The notes beneath the pieces were generated by a model. The model did no database searches. It was not told where the DNA came from and saw only the letters and a program-made list of their open reading frames with translations. Below, in pieces: positions 18,345 through 26,429 of a DNA stretch of 64,000 nt. Positions within the stretch are counted from its first letter, which is position 1. Each line of letters opens with the position of its first letter. The DNA is from Alistipes indistinctus YIT 12060 (lineage in GTDB: Bacteria; Bacteroidota; Bacteroidia; Bacteroidales; Rikenellaceae): positions 2,046,001 through 2,110,000 of the forward strand of contig NZ_CP102250.1 in NCBI RefSeq assembly GCF_025144995.1. The letters run 5' to 3'. Position numbers and translations under genes: made by a program.

Positions 18345-18378
18345 AAAAACGAAAACGCACGGACTTTGCCGTGCGTTT
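18345..18378 (-). terminator. Rho-independent terminator after the cargo gene
   Basis: AAACGCACGG (18353-18362) and CCGTGCGTTT (18369-18378) form a perfect 10-base-pair stem with a six-base loop. On the minus strand it is followed by TTCG and a T run. It lies 21 bases past the stop of the 291-residue gene and separates the integrase/cargo unit from the replication operon. Confidence 0.85.
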
Positions 18379-18398
18379 AGTATTTTATAGTATGTTTT

Positions 18399-19274
18399 TT
18401 ACTCTATTCCTATCGTTTTCAGTAGCTCGGATGCTGCGTCAATTGCTTTTTGTTCGGGTTTCTTGTACGATACGGAATCTTTCGGGTTTGCGTTGATATT
18501 CCCGCCTGTTACAGCTTCGACGAATGCGGCCTTTTTAGTCCGATCTATGTTTTTGCAAAGCCCGGATTTGTCGATTAGTGCCATAACAGCAGCCCGGCGA
18601 TGTGTGGAGGGCATGGTATCATATACTACGCGTCCTGTTCGCATTTCTTTTAAACGCGCAGACCCAATTTTCGCCGGGACTGCAGCGAGTATATCTTCTG
18701 CTAGTTCTATGCCGTATCTGCTACACATTTCAGTAAAATGGGTGACGAAATATTTAGCATTCTCCGCTAAATCATGTGCCAATGATTTAAAAGAAGCATC
18801 GAACCTGTACCCCCATTGTTTTTCTACATCGTAGATACAACCACGCCCCCCGTTAAAAAAATCGTATTCGCTTATTAACTCTCCACAAAAATCTGTTATA
18901 CCCATGATAAACGGGATTCTGTTTTCTTTATCTAGGTTAGCTACCAGGCATTCTATCTCGGTGAAACAAAAATGAGTAGCGTGATAAAGGCTGCAAATGC
19001 GCGTTCCGTCTTTCACGGGTATAAATGTGCACATATTAGCGTATGAATTGCCAATCCATTCAATCGCATCGCCAATCTCTTTATTTGGCGGTTGAATTTC
19101 GTTACTATACAAGCAAACGATTTCATTAATTGCAATACTGTATTCGACTAACCACTGCTCTATGTCATAAAGCGTTAACCCTGTATTCATCTTGTACGCG
19201 TATTTGTATTTGTAATATTTGATCAATCGTTCGAGGTTTTCACTACTTGCTAACTGTAATTGTCTTTTCATCAA
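18399..19274 (-). CDS. Unknown 291-aa cargo protein of the element
   Basis: Soluble-looking protein of 291 residues without signal peptide or membrane helix, encoded by DNA visibly more AT-rich than the replication genes. Residues 1-200 are rich in Tyr, Cys and aromatic residues and show no motif I know. Residues 225-291 (THRRAAVMALIDKSGLCKNI onward to AASELLKTIGIE) look like a separate helical module that I associate loosely with other Bacteroidetes element proteins. Its start overlaps the 3' end of the integrase gene by 32 bases and a terminator follows it, so it is cotranscribed with the integrase. This is a usual place for cargo or defence genes; no function is claimed. Confidence 0.7.
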   Translation of the reverse strand: MMKRQLQLASSENLERLIKYYKYKYAYKMNTGLTLYDIEQWLVEYSIAINEIVCLYSNEIQPPNKEIGDAIEWIGNSYANMCTFIPVKDGTRICSLYHATHFCFTEIECLVANLDKENRIPFIMGITDFCGELISEYDFFNGGRGCIYDVEKQWGYRFDASFKSLAHDLAENAKYFVTHFTEMCSRYGIELAEDILAAVPAKIGSARLKEMRTGRVVYDTMPSTHRRAAVMALIDKSGLCKNIDRTKKAAFVEAVTGGNINANPKDSVSYKKPEQKAIDAASELLKTIGIE

Positions 19275-20550
19275 ACAATTTCATTGCTTCGACCTTTGCG
19301 GAATCAGCAATATCTATATAGGGTTTCATCGCTTTATAGTCGCTGTGCCCCGTCCATTTCATCACGACCTGCGGAGCTATACCCATCATCAGGGCGTTGC
19401 AGATAAACGTCCTGCGGCCGGCATGGGTTCCCAGCAGTTCGTATTTGGGATAAACCTCGTCGATACGTTCGTTTCCCCGGTAATACGTGATTGTTACCGC
19501 CTGATCGATCCCGCAGATTTTTCCAACCTCTTTGAGGTAATCGTTCATCTTCTGGTTGCTGATTACCGGCAGGGCTAAATTGCCTGGGTACTGCTGATCC
19601 GCATATTTGTCGAGGATCGCACGGGAATACTTGTTTAACTCGATCTTAATGCTGTCGGCGGTTTTAATCGTCGTAAGGGAAATATAGCTGTCGAACACAT
19701 CCGACCGTTTCAGGTTCGCCACATCGGAATACCTCAACGACGTAAAGCAGCAGAAGCAAAATACATCCCGTACCCGTTCGAGGGTCTTCTGCTTATCGGT
19801 AAACGGATAATTGTAGACGGTCATTAGTTCCGGCCAGTCCAGGAAAATAATCTTTTTCTCGCTTGTCTTTAGCTTCGGTTTGAAATTGATGTAGTCGAGC
19901 GTCTGACAATACCCCTTTGTGGTTGCCCAGCGCAAAAACCATTTTAGGAATCCGAGTTGTTTAGTTATGGTCGTATTCCGCATTCCCTTAACTTCTCTCA
20001 GGTAGTTGACATATTGAGTTAATCCGAACTCTGTCAGATCGGCAAATTGCAAAGAGGCATTAAAGGTTTCAAGGTGGTGGCGAACGGCGGCGAATTTTGC
20101 ATAGGTTGCTGATGTCCAACTGTTGATATTCCCCATTTCGCGGGTAAAATCATCGAAATAGTCGAACAGCGTTTTGTCCGTTTGTACTTCTGTATTGTTT
20201 GTCCGGCCCGATAAAAGGTTAAATTTCGCCCTAACCTGATCCGGTGTAGGTGATATTCCCTCCAGCTCGAAAGAGGTAAAAACGCTGTCTATTGTTGTTT
20301 CAAAAGCTTGTATCACCCCGTTAATCAGGGTGGCGGATTGCTTTTGCAGATTGGTAGTCTTTACCCGGCAGCGCTGGGTTGGTGTGTCCCATTGGCTTAG
20401 TTTCACTCGGTACCCTACATTGAAATCGACTTTATGACCCGACCAACGAACACGCAACCGGAGTTTTGCGTCCGGCTTGTATCCGTCGCCCTCTTTCTCC
20501 TTGTCGGGAAAGAATAGATAACTGCGTTTGATGTTTAGGTTTGCTACCAT
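19243..20550 (-). CDS. Tyrosine site-specific recombinase (integrase)
   Basis: Integrates and excises the element by Cre/lambda-type chemistry. The 435-residue protein has an Arm-type DNA-binding N-terminus (residues 1-110), a SAM-like core-binding domain (about 120-215) and a catalytic domain. Catalytic residues visible are Arg in CCFTSLRYSDVANL, the HXXR box in GTHAGRRTF, His in KWTGHSDYKAM and the nucleophile Tyr411 in KPYIDIAD. This layout is that of Bacteroidetes element integrases. It lies at the right end of the block facing inward, as expected with an attachment site between 20,550 and about 20,800. Confidence 0.96.
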   Translation of the reverse strand: MVANLNIKRSYLFFPDKEKEGDGYKPDAKLRLRVRWSGHKVDFNVGYRVKLSQWDTPTQRCRVKTTNLQKQSATLINGVIQAFETTIDSVFTSFELEGISPTPDQVRAKFNLLSGRTNNTEVQTDKTLFDYFDDFTREMGNINSWTSATYAKFAAVRHHLETFNASLQFADLTEFGLTQYVNYLREVKGMRNTTITKQLGFLKWFLRWATTKGYCQTLDYINFKPKLKTSEKKIIFLDWPELMTVYNYPFTDKQKTLERVRDVFCFCCFTSLRYSDVANLKRSDVFDSYISLTTIKTADSIKIELNKYSRAILDKYADQQYPGNLALPVISNQKMNDYLKEVGKICGIDQAVTITYYRGNERIDEVYPKYELLGTHAGRRTFICNALMMGIAPQVVMKWTGHSDYKAMKPYIDIADSAKVEAMKLFDEKTITVSK

Positions 20551-20790
20551 TATCCCTATCTTCGTATGAGTATTTCAGAGGGGCACAACGAGCGGGTGAG
20601 AAGTTGGTCCCTCCCCTACAAAAGTAGGGACCATTTTTGATATATCATAATAAATTTTACTGGATTTTATAAAATAGTTATATTTGCAAGTATCTTTAAA
20701 ATAGTATATTGCGAAATTGTGATAAACCGAACAATATATAAGTTCGAGAGCCGCTTTCTCCGCCAAATTTTTCTTTTTGTCCATGCCGTT

Positions 20791-20817
20791 CCCCGCACGT
20801 AAGTGCGGGGATTTTTT
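20791..20817 (+). terminator. Rho-independent terminator
   Basis: CCCCGCAC (20791-20798), loop GTAA, GTGCGGGG (20803-20810), then ATTTTTTG. A perfect eight-base-pair GC stem with a T run on the plus strand. No plus-strand gene ends upstream of it inside the window except the element, so it may terminate a small untranslated RNA or be what remains of a chromosomal unit split by the insertion. Confidence 0.85.
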
Positions 20818-21065
20818 GTTTGTAGATGGGATAATTTCAGTTCTGATTCCAGTTTCGATTCAGGCCTTGGTTCCGATTCTGATGCCCGTTTTGATGCTGA
20901 CGTTCCGGCCCCGGAAGTTTTCGGCAACTATCTTTCTCGGTTCGATCGCAGGTCCGGATTATGCCTGCCTGGTGCGCGTTTTTCCGCCAGATGATTCTTG
21001 CCGGGCGGCGCTCTTCGGATAAAGTCCCATCCCTTCTCGCCCATTCTGCGGGCACCCGAAAACAG

Positions 21066-21098
21066 AAGCGGCCGTTCGGATTGAACAGCCGCTTTTTT
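21066..21098 (+). terminator. Rho-independent terminator upstream of the duplicated unit
   Basis: AAGCGGCCGTTC (21066-21077), loop GGATT, GAACAGCCGCTT (21083-21094) then TTTT. The stem has 11 of 12 pairs matched. It directly precedes the first copy of the duplicated resolvase-like unit. Confidence 0.85.
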
Positions 21099-21335
21099 AT
21101 GGGGGAAAAATGTACGTTTTTAACATATACTGTTGTTGCCGTATACATCACCCGGAAAGATGCGGGGCGGGGCTCCGGCAAAAAATTGACGCTGATCTTT
21201 TTAACAAGCCGATGGAATTATACGGGGAAATTCGTATATTAGTAGCTGTCAATCAAAGATTAAACGTACGTTTTAGCCATAATATATATATGTAAAATGC
21301 ATGTAATAAGTTTAATACGATAAAACTTGCTGGTT

Positions 21336-22043
21336 ATGGAACGGAATAATCGGCCCGGGTCACCGGCGCTCCGCAAACCGGTCGGGGCGGTACATCGGCA
21401 AGAAACCGTGTCGGGTCGAAATGGGTTTGTTAAGTATCACGTCCATGCGGAGATGATTCGCGGGGACATCGACAGGCTTTGTGCTGCCGGTGTCCCGCTC
21501 GGACGGATCACGGTGGGTGCGGATTGTATGACGGTCGTGGAGCGGTTGCGTGCCGGCGAGCGGTTGGAGGTCTGTTCGCTCGGGGATGTTTGTACGAGTG
21601 TGTCCGGGTTGCTGCGGGTACTTCATGCAGTAGCTTCGCGCGGGGCTTCGCTGCATTCGCAGTCCGACCCGTGGCTCGATATGGAGGCGAAAGGGTGCAA
21701 TTGGACGGATCTGGTCGGCGGATTACTCGAATTTATGTCCCGGTCGACTTCCGAGCGTACGAAAGAGGCGCTTCGCCAATGCAAACTTTCGGGGCAGTCG
21801 GTAGGGCGCCCCAAAGGCATCCCGCCCGAGCGGCTCAAGCGCTACCGGGCCGGAGTGATGCTCTACCGGAGTTCCGGCATGAGCGTGCGCGATATCTGCG
21901 CGGTAAGCGGTCTTGAGGTGCGCAGTTTCTACCGCTATATGAAAAGCGAAGGGATTCCGCTTAAGCGCCGGCAGGGGGAAGACGCTCGCTCCGAAACCGA
22001 ACCTGCGCAGGTAGTGGAGTCGGTACCGGCGCAGGGACGGTGA
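21336..22043 (+). CDS. Serine-recombinase-like protein lacking catalytic residues, copy 1
   Basis: Protein of 235 residues that follows the resolvase/invertase plan: an N-terminal domain, the long helix E (LLEFMSRSTSERTKEALRQ), a GRPKG linker and a C-terminal helix-turn-helix (MSVRDICAVSGLEVRSFYRY). Where active enzymes have Y-A-R-V-S-T it reads KYHVHAEM, with no serine. The D-R-L-G-R-S active-site segment is replaced by SLGDVCTSV. It therefore should bind DNA but not cut it. The ATG at 21336 is preferred over 21327 because copy 2 starts at the matching MERN. Function unknown; a regulator is plausible. Confidence 0.8.
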   Translation: MERNNRPGSPALRKPVGAVHRQETVSGRNGFVKYHVHAEMIRGDIDRLCAAGVPLGRITVGADCMTVVERLRAGERLEVCSLGDVCTSVSGLLRVLHAVASRGASLHSQSDPWLDMEAKGCNWTDLVGGLLEFMSRSTSERTKEALRQCKLSGQSVGRPKGIPPERLKRYRAGVMLYRSSGMSVRDICAVSGLEVRSFYRYMKSEGIPLKRRQGEDARSETEPAQVVESVPAQGR

Positions 22044-22369
22044 TTCCTGCCGGGCTGCCAGGTGAAGGCTATGTCTACGCTGCGGCTTCCTAAAAAACGG
22101 GTTCCCGCCTCCCCCAAAAACGGCACTTCTTGTGTAGGGCAAAAACGTATATTTTTGTCCCGTTTGATTTTTATGACAGAAATTCCTGACAAAGAACAAG
22201 GAAGAAATCGTGATGGAACGCTAATATTGATATTTTTAATAATTCGATGGAATTGTACAGTTAATTTAGTATATTAAATACTAAAGAAGGAAGGTTAAAC
22301 GTATTATTTAACCAGATGGTGCATATGTAAAATGCACATAATTAGTGTAGTAAATACTACTTGTAGGCT
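22044..22369. other. Shared upstream region of the second duplicated gene
   Basis: About 326 bases between the copies, with no gene. It contains the A5-N6-T5 near-palindrome at 22141-22156, within which TATTTTTG at 22149-22156 fits a Bacteroidetes -7 element. Close to the gene, GTGCAT-ATGTAAA-ATGCAC at about 22,320-22,338 is an inverted repeat that the first copy shows only in degraded form. The long leader suggests regulation before the start codon. Confidence 0.5.
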
Positions 22370-23077
22370 ATGGAACGGAATGATCACTCCGCCCCGTCGG
22401 CCCCCCGGAAACGAGTCGGGGCAGTACATCGGCAAGGAGAAGTATCGGGACGGAAAGGGTTTGTTAAATATCATATCAATGCAGAGATGATTCGCAAGGA
22501 CATCGACAAGCTTTGTGCTGCCGGTGTCCCGCTCGGACGGATCACGGTGGGTGCGGATTGTATGACGGTCGTGGAGCGGTTGCGTGCCGGCGAGCGGTTG
22601 GAGGTCTGTTCACTCGGGGATGTTTGTACGAGTGTATCCGGATTGCTGCGGGTACTTTATGCAGTAGCTTCGCGCGGGGCTTCGCTGCGCTCGCAGTCCG
22701 ATCCGTGGCTCGATATGGAGGCGAAAGGATGCAATTGGATGGATTTGATCGGCGGATTACTCGAATTTATGTCCCGGTCGACTTCGGAGCGCACGAAAGA
22801 GGCGCTTCGCCAGCGCAAACTTTCGGGGCAGTCGGTAGGGCGCCCCAAAGGCAGCCCGCCCGAGCGGCTCAAGCGCTACCGGGCCGGAGTGATGCTCTAC
22901 CGGAGTTCCGGCATGAGCGTGCGCGAAATCTGCGCGGTAAGCGGTCTCGAGGTGCGCAGTTTCTACCGCTATATGAAGAGCGAAGGAATTGAGCTTAAGC
23001 GCCGCAACGAGGTGAACGGGCAATCCGAAACAGAGTCGGCGCCGGCACCGGACCCGACGTCGGGTCCGGAACTGTAA
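22370..23077 (+). CDS. Serine-recombinase-like protein lacking catalytic residues, copy 2
   Basis: Protein of 235 residues, the same length as copy 1 and, by eye, about a dozen differences over the central 185 residues. The first 30 and last 25 residues diverge more. It too has KYHINAEM in place of the catalytic serine motif and SLGDVCTSV in place of the arginine-rich segment, while helix E, GRPKG and the HTH (MSVREICAVSGLEVRSFYRY) are intact. Loss of catalysis in both copies with strong conservation elsewhere argues for a retained non-catalytic role rather than decay. Confidence 0.8.
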   Translation: MERNDHSAPSAPRKRVGAVHRQGEVSGRKGFVKYHINAEMIRKDIDKLCAAGVPLGRITVGADCMTVVERLRAGERLEVCSLGDVCTSVSGLLRVLYAVASRGASLRSQSDPWLDMEAKGCNWMDLIGGLLEFMSRSTSERTKEALRQRKLSGQSVGRPKGSPPERLKRYRAGVMLYRSSGMSVREICAVSGLEVRSFYRYMKSEGIELKRRNEVNGQSETESAPAPDPTSGPEL

Positions 23078-23182
23078 TTCCTGCCGGAACGCCTGCCCGG
23101 GTGCGGAATATGCGTTTGGACTCTTCCGGTCCGCCGTTTCCTGTGCCGTTTTGTTTGTCGTTCCCGTTGCTGGATTGCGCTG

Positions 23183-25072
23183 TTACTTCGACCGGTCGCC
23201 CATGGCCTTGTCCCAGATGCGGAATTCCGCGTCGTCGATACGGCTGCGGCCGTAGCCCGATGCGCGCGGCGTAATCTCGAAGAAAGCCACTTCGCCCGGT
23301 GCGAGGCAGCAATTCAGCGACAAGCCCCCCGGTCCTGCCGTGTAGTCCTGTACGAGGCTGTATTCCGGTACTGAGGCCGCTTCGAGCAATTTCTGCTGTA
23401 CCGGCGTCAGGTTCAGCGGGCGTCCCATTGCGACCCAGGTTTCCCACGGACTTCCGTCGCCCTCTTTGATCGTGGCGCGCGTAATGATGTAAGCGGTGTC
23501 TTTCAATGTCGGCAGGGTAATGGCGGCGTTGAAGGGGACGGCTTTATTCAGCTCGACGAAATTCTGGTTCCAGGCCAATACCCGGACGATGTCGCCCTCT
23601 TCGGTGGCCGTGATGCCTTTGCCCGGTTGTATGGCTTCGGGAGAGGCGACCTGCATCAGGTCGCCTTCCATGCGTCGCATCAGTGCGAAGGCGTTGTAGC
23701 TTGCCTTGCGGATGCCGTGGATCGTCATCAGCCCGTAGGTGCATGAAAACGGTGCGTCGGGAATGGATCCCTCGTCGAAGATGTCGCTGAGCACCCAGTA
23801 GGCCATCGTCTGTGCATCGGCGTCGGTCTCGACGCAGTTGCGCACGATCGTCGCGGCGGCGTGCAGGTCGTCCACGTACCGGTTGTCCCCCCACGTAACC
23901 TTGTCCGCCGACGGAGCTTGCTGCGTGTTCCATTCGGTCCAGTGGATCTCCAGGTCGGGGCACTTCGAGTTCGCGACGATCTCCTTCACGCTTTTGATCT
24001 TCGCGGGGAAATACTCGCCTACGCCGTAAGGGCTGCCTTTGCGGTCGGGGTAGTCGACCTGTTCGTCCTGCGGGTAGAGGTGCGTCGAAATGAAGTCCAG
24101 CGGTACGCCGTTGTCGGTGCAGTAGTCGATCATGTCCTGGATCCAGTTGGCCTTCGACGAGGCGGGGCCGCCGATGCGCAGGCCCCTGTCCACCGATTTG
24201 AGCCCGTCTGCACTCGCTTTGTAGAGTTTGAAATACTCGTCTTTCGTACCCGACCAGAATCCCGACAGGTTCGGTTCGTTCCACACTTCGAAATACCATT
24301 TGCGCACTTCGTCGAGTCCGTAGCGCCGCACCAGGTGCTTCGCGAACTCGTGCACGAGCAGTTCCCATTCGCGGTAATCCTGCGGCGGGGTGACGTTGGC
24401 CTTGTACCAGAAGAGCTGTTGCGTGCCGGAAGCCAGCGCGTCGGGCATCGGGTTCAGTTCGACGAACGGGCGGATGCCCATCGCCAGCAGCGCGTCGTAG
24501 ATCTTGTCGATCTGGTGCCACTTGAAGGTCAGCGAGCCGTCTTTCGCCCGTTCGACTACATCCATGTCGCGGTCGAACAGCGCGTGGAAGCGGCAGTAGC
24601 GGTAGCCCAGCTCTTTTTGCGCCGCGGCGAACTGTTCGAGCAGGTCGGCCCGCAGCAGCAGGTAGGCCCTTCCCACGGCGACGCAGTTGCGCCACGGCAT
24701 CCGCAGTTGCCCGGGTGCCGGAGAGGGGGTGATCGTGAACGGTTGCGCCGTCGCCCACGGAGGAACGGCCGGACCCGGATGCATGCCCCGGGAGGAGTGC
24801 AGCCCCCGTTGCGGTTTGGAACTGTCCGGCTGCCGGGTGTTTTGTTGCGGAGCGTTCTGCTGCGGGGTGTTCCGTGGTCGGCTGTCTGGTCGCTGGATGC
24901 CGTTTGCCTGTGCGGCAGCTGCCGCGTCTATCCTTGCCTGATTCGCAGTCCGGGGGGGGGTTACAGTTGCAGCACCGGACCTTGTTCCGGTTCCGGAGCC
25001 GGCATGCCCGGCCGACGGCGCGAAACCCAGTAAACCGGCCGCGAGGGTTGCTGTGAGTAGAACTCTTGTCAT
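23183..25072 (-). CDS. Secreted GH39-family glycoside hydrolase (beta-xylosidase-like)
   Basis: Protein of 629 residues. MTRVLLTATLAAGLLGFAPSAGHAG is a signal peptide; I start at 25072 because the longer frame to 25450 runs antisense through the next gene. Residues about 50-110 are a Gln/Pro/Asn-rich linker. The catalytic barrel follows: YCRFHALFDRD, RPFVELNPMPDAL, then FEVWNEPNLSGFW with the acid/base Glu of GH39 and IHWTEWNTQQAP with the nucleophile Glu. The family includes beta-xylosidases and iduronidases. A periplasmic or surface role in glycan breakdown is likely; the substrate is unknown. Confidence 0.85.
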   Translation of the reverse strand: MTRVLLTATLAAGLLGFAPSAGHAGSGTGTRSGAATVTPPRTANQARIDAAAAAQANGIQRPDSRPRNTPQQNAPQQNTRQPDSSKPQRGLHSSRGMHPGPAVPPWATAQPFTITPSPAPGQLRMPWRNCVAVGRAYLLLRADLLEQFAAAQKELGYRYCRFHALFDRDMDVVERAKDGSLTFKWHQIDKIYDALLAMGIRPFVELNPMPDALASGTQQLFWYKANVTPPQDYREWELLVHEFAKHLVRRYGLDEVRKWYFEVWNEPNLSGFWSGTKDEYFKLYKASADGLKSVDRGLRIGGPASSKANWIQDMIDYCTDNGVPLDFISTHLYPQDEQVDYPDRKGSPYGVGEYFPAKIKSVKEIVANSKCPDLEIHWTEWNTQQAPSADKVTWGDNRYVDDLHAAATIVRNCVETDADAQTMAYWVLSDIFDEGSIPDAPFSCTYGLMTIHGIRKASYNAFALMRRMEGDLMQVASPEAIQPGKGITATEEGDIVRVLAWNQNFVELNKAVPFNAAITLPTLKDTAYIITRATIKEGDGSPWETWVAMGRPLNLTPVQQKLLEAASVPEYSLVQDYTAGPGGLSLNCCLAPGEVAFFEITPRASGYGRSRIDDAEFRIWDKAMGDRSK

Positions 25073-25083
25073 GGAGAGAGGGC

Positions 25084-25803
25084 TTATTTGTTGATCAGTT
25101 TGATGATGACGCGGATGAAGATCGTGAACAGCAACGTGATGGCTCCCACCGTACTCCACAGCGGCGAGAGGCCCCATGTGAATTCGATCACGCGGTTCCG
25201 GATCAGGTTGATCGTTACGAAAGCGAGCACGAGGCAGAAGAAACCGACGTATTCGCGGCGGATGACCTGCATCAGCGAAAAGCGGTAGCGGTTGCTGACC
25301 CACAGCTTGCGGTTCGGGATCAGCGCGTTCGTGTACCGGGCCCAGTCGGTGTAGCGCTCGCCGAAGCGCTGTTTGAGCTCCTCTTCCTCGCTCATCAGCA
25401 CCAGGTAGGTGAACAGCGTATAGAGCATCGCGGCCCCGATGATGAACCACGTTACGCCCACGTAGAGGATGATGCCGTACCAGGCCAGCAGGTTGCCCAG
25501 CGCAATGGGATGGCGGACGGTCGAGTACATGCCCTGGGTGATGAGCGTCGTGCTGTGGACGCCGCTTTCGACCTCTTCTTCGCTTTTTCGGGGGAGGTAG
25601 CCGACCGTCAGTACGCGCACCGCCACGCCCGAGAGCGAAATCACCGCACAGAGCAGCGTAAAAACGAACGAGTCGGGAATGATGTTGAACGGCCGTGCGA
25701 TGAGCAGCGCCAGCAGTGCGGCTGGGTAGAGCAGCAGCGGCAGCCAGTGCCGGTTATCGTAAAGACGCCTGCGCAGTGCGGCGGATTGTTCGGAGAGGGT
25801 CAT
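25084..25803 (-). CDS. Isoprenylcysteine carboxyl-methyltransferase-like membrane protein
   Basis: Protein of 239 residues with about five hydrophobic helices. GMYSTVRHPIALGNLLAWYGI is the characteristic RHP motif of the ICMT/PEMT-type membrane methyltransferases, with the cofactor-binding EEEELKQRFGERYTDW motif (E-E-x-L-x-x-x-F-G-x-x-Y) after it. These enzymes methylate lipids or prenylated substrates using SAM. The start overlaps the end of the PAP2 gene by ATGA, so the two act together, possibly in lipid A or isoprenoid-lipid modification. The substrate is unknown. Confidence 0.8.
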   Translation of the reverse strand: MTLSEQSAALRRRLYDNRHWLPLLLYPAALLALLIARPFNIIPDSFVFTLLCAVISLSGVAVRVLTVGYLPRKSEEEVESGVHSTTLITQGMYSTVRHPIALGNLLAWYGIILYVGVTWFIIGAAMLYTLFTYLVLMSEEEELKQRFGERYTDWARYTNALIPNRKLWVSNRYRFSLMQVIRREYVGFFCLVLAFVTINLIRNRVIEFTWGLSPLWSTVGAITLLFTIFIRVIIKLINK

Positions 25804-26429
25804 GCGTTTGGATCGTTAAGGCTTTTCGGCGTTTCCCGGGAGGAGGCCGGTGCGTTTCCATCCCCTTTTTCCGGCCGGGGGGCCGTCGCTTTGCGGTATG
25901 TCCGGTAAGCCGCCGCTCCGAGCAGCAACCCGAGTGTGGTACCGAACAGGATGTCCATCGGGTAGTGGAGGCCCGCATAGATACGGCTGTAACAAACCAG
26001 CGCCGCCCACAGCATGATCGTCCAGGTGTACCAGCTCCGAGAGAAGAGCCGTGCGCTGAACATCGCGATCGTGAAGCTCACCGCCGCGTGGGCCGATACG
26101 GTGCCGTACAGGCCGCCGCGGTAGCCGTGCAGCGTGTGCACGAACTGTTCGATCGCGGGGGTGTGCGACGGGCGCAGCTTCGGGGTATAGTGCTTGAAAA
26201 AGTTGCAGATCTGGTCGGCTGCGATTACCGCCACGCCGAGGCAGACGAGCATCCAAAGCAGGTTACGCGTCCCGATCTTGCGCCATGCGAAGTAGAGGAT
26301 CGCCGCGTAGAGCGGAATCCACGTCAGGCGCGCCGTGACGATATAAAAGCACGTATCCCAGAAACCGCCCCAACTTCCGTTCAGGGCCAGTAACAGTTGC
26401 TGGTCGATATGCAGGATTTGCTGCCACAT
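25800..26429 (-). CDS. PAP2-family membrane phosphatase
   Basis: Protein of 209 residues with about five helices. The three PAP2 phosphatase motifs are visible: KHYTPKLRPSHTP (K-X6-RP), GTVSAHAAVSF (normally PSGH, here S-A-H) and SRIYAGLHYPMD (SRX5HX3D). The start MWQQILHIDQQLLLALNGSW at 26429 matches typical N-termini; the frame upstream to 26501 looks non-coding. It likely dephosphorylates undecaprenyl pyrophosphate, a phospholipid or lipid A in the periplasm. It is coupled to the methyltransferase gene by ATGA. Confidence 0.88.
   Translation of the reverse strand: MWQQILHIDQQLLLALNGSWGGFWDTCFYIVTARLTWIPLYAAILYFAWRKIGTRNLLWMLVCLGVAVIAADQICNFFKHYTPKLRPSHTPAIEQFVHTLHGYRGGLYGTVSAHAAVSFTIAMFSARLFSRSWYTWTIMLWAALVCYSRIYAGLHYPMDILFGTTLGLLLGAAAYRTYRKATAPRPEKGDGNAPASSRETPKSLNDPNA

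Larger units (their letters stand above)
13423..20550 (-). mobile_element. Integrated genetic element with tyrosine integrase and P4/D5-like replication genes
   Basis: A block of minus-strand genes interrupts a plus-strand chromosome and is visibly lower in GC than its flanks. From its right end it carries a tyrosine integrase, an unknown cargo gene, a DUF3853-like protein, a winged-helix-like protein, a D5-type primase-helicase, a DUF6371-like protein, a 100-residue protein and a degenerate HTH gene with a small companion. No relaxase, conjugation or capsid gene is present, so it is neither an obvious conjugative element nor a prophage. I did not find an att duplication; the left boundary is uncertain and the two leftmost genes may belong to an older element. 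Confidence 0.75.
20551..21335. other. Non-coding stretch right of the integrase, two terminators and upstream region of the first duplicated gene
   Basis: About 785 bases without a believable gene. It begins with the integrase upstream region, including a hairpin CCCTAC-AAAA-GTAGGG near 20,616-20,631. The terminators at 20791 and 21066 follow. From about 21,100 on the sequence is the 5' flank of the duplicated resolvase-like unit. The right attachment site of the element should be in the first 250 bases, but I could not match it to a left copy. The stretch 20,820-21,060 holds nothing recognisable. Confidence 0.5.
21106..23077 (+). repeat. Tandem duplication of a 1.03 kb unit (upstream region plus gene)
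   Basis: The two resolvase-like genes start 1,034 bases apart, and their upstream regions are also alike. AAAAATGTACGTTTTT (21106-21121) and AAAAACGTATATTTTT (22141-22156) lie 230 and 229 bases before the respective start codons. Both upstream regions also share GATGGAATT followed by an AT-rich stretch and TATGTAAAATGCA near -50. The duplication therefore covers a long shared 5' region, which suggests it carries a conserved operator or leader. Confidence 0.8.

Noticed and set aside
20575-20784. A 69-codon minus-strand frame (MDKKKNLAEKAALELIYCS...)
   Set aside because: AT-rich and without motifs; it spans the likely attachment region and promoter-like sequence, so I do not call it a gene.
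13319-20800. Direct-repeat att sites of the element
   Set aside because: I looked for matching sequences left of 13,420 and right of 20,550 and found none convincing; the true ends are unknown.
25073-25450. Upstream extension of the GH39 gene
   Set aside because: It is the antisense frame of the methyltransferase gene; the signal peptide at 25072 marks the real start.
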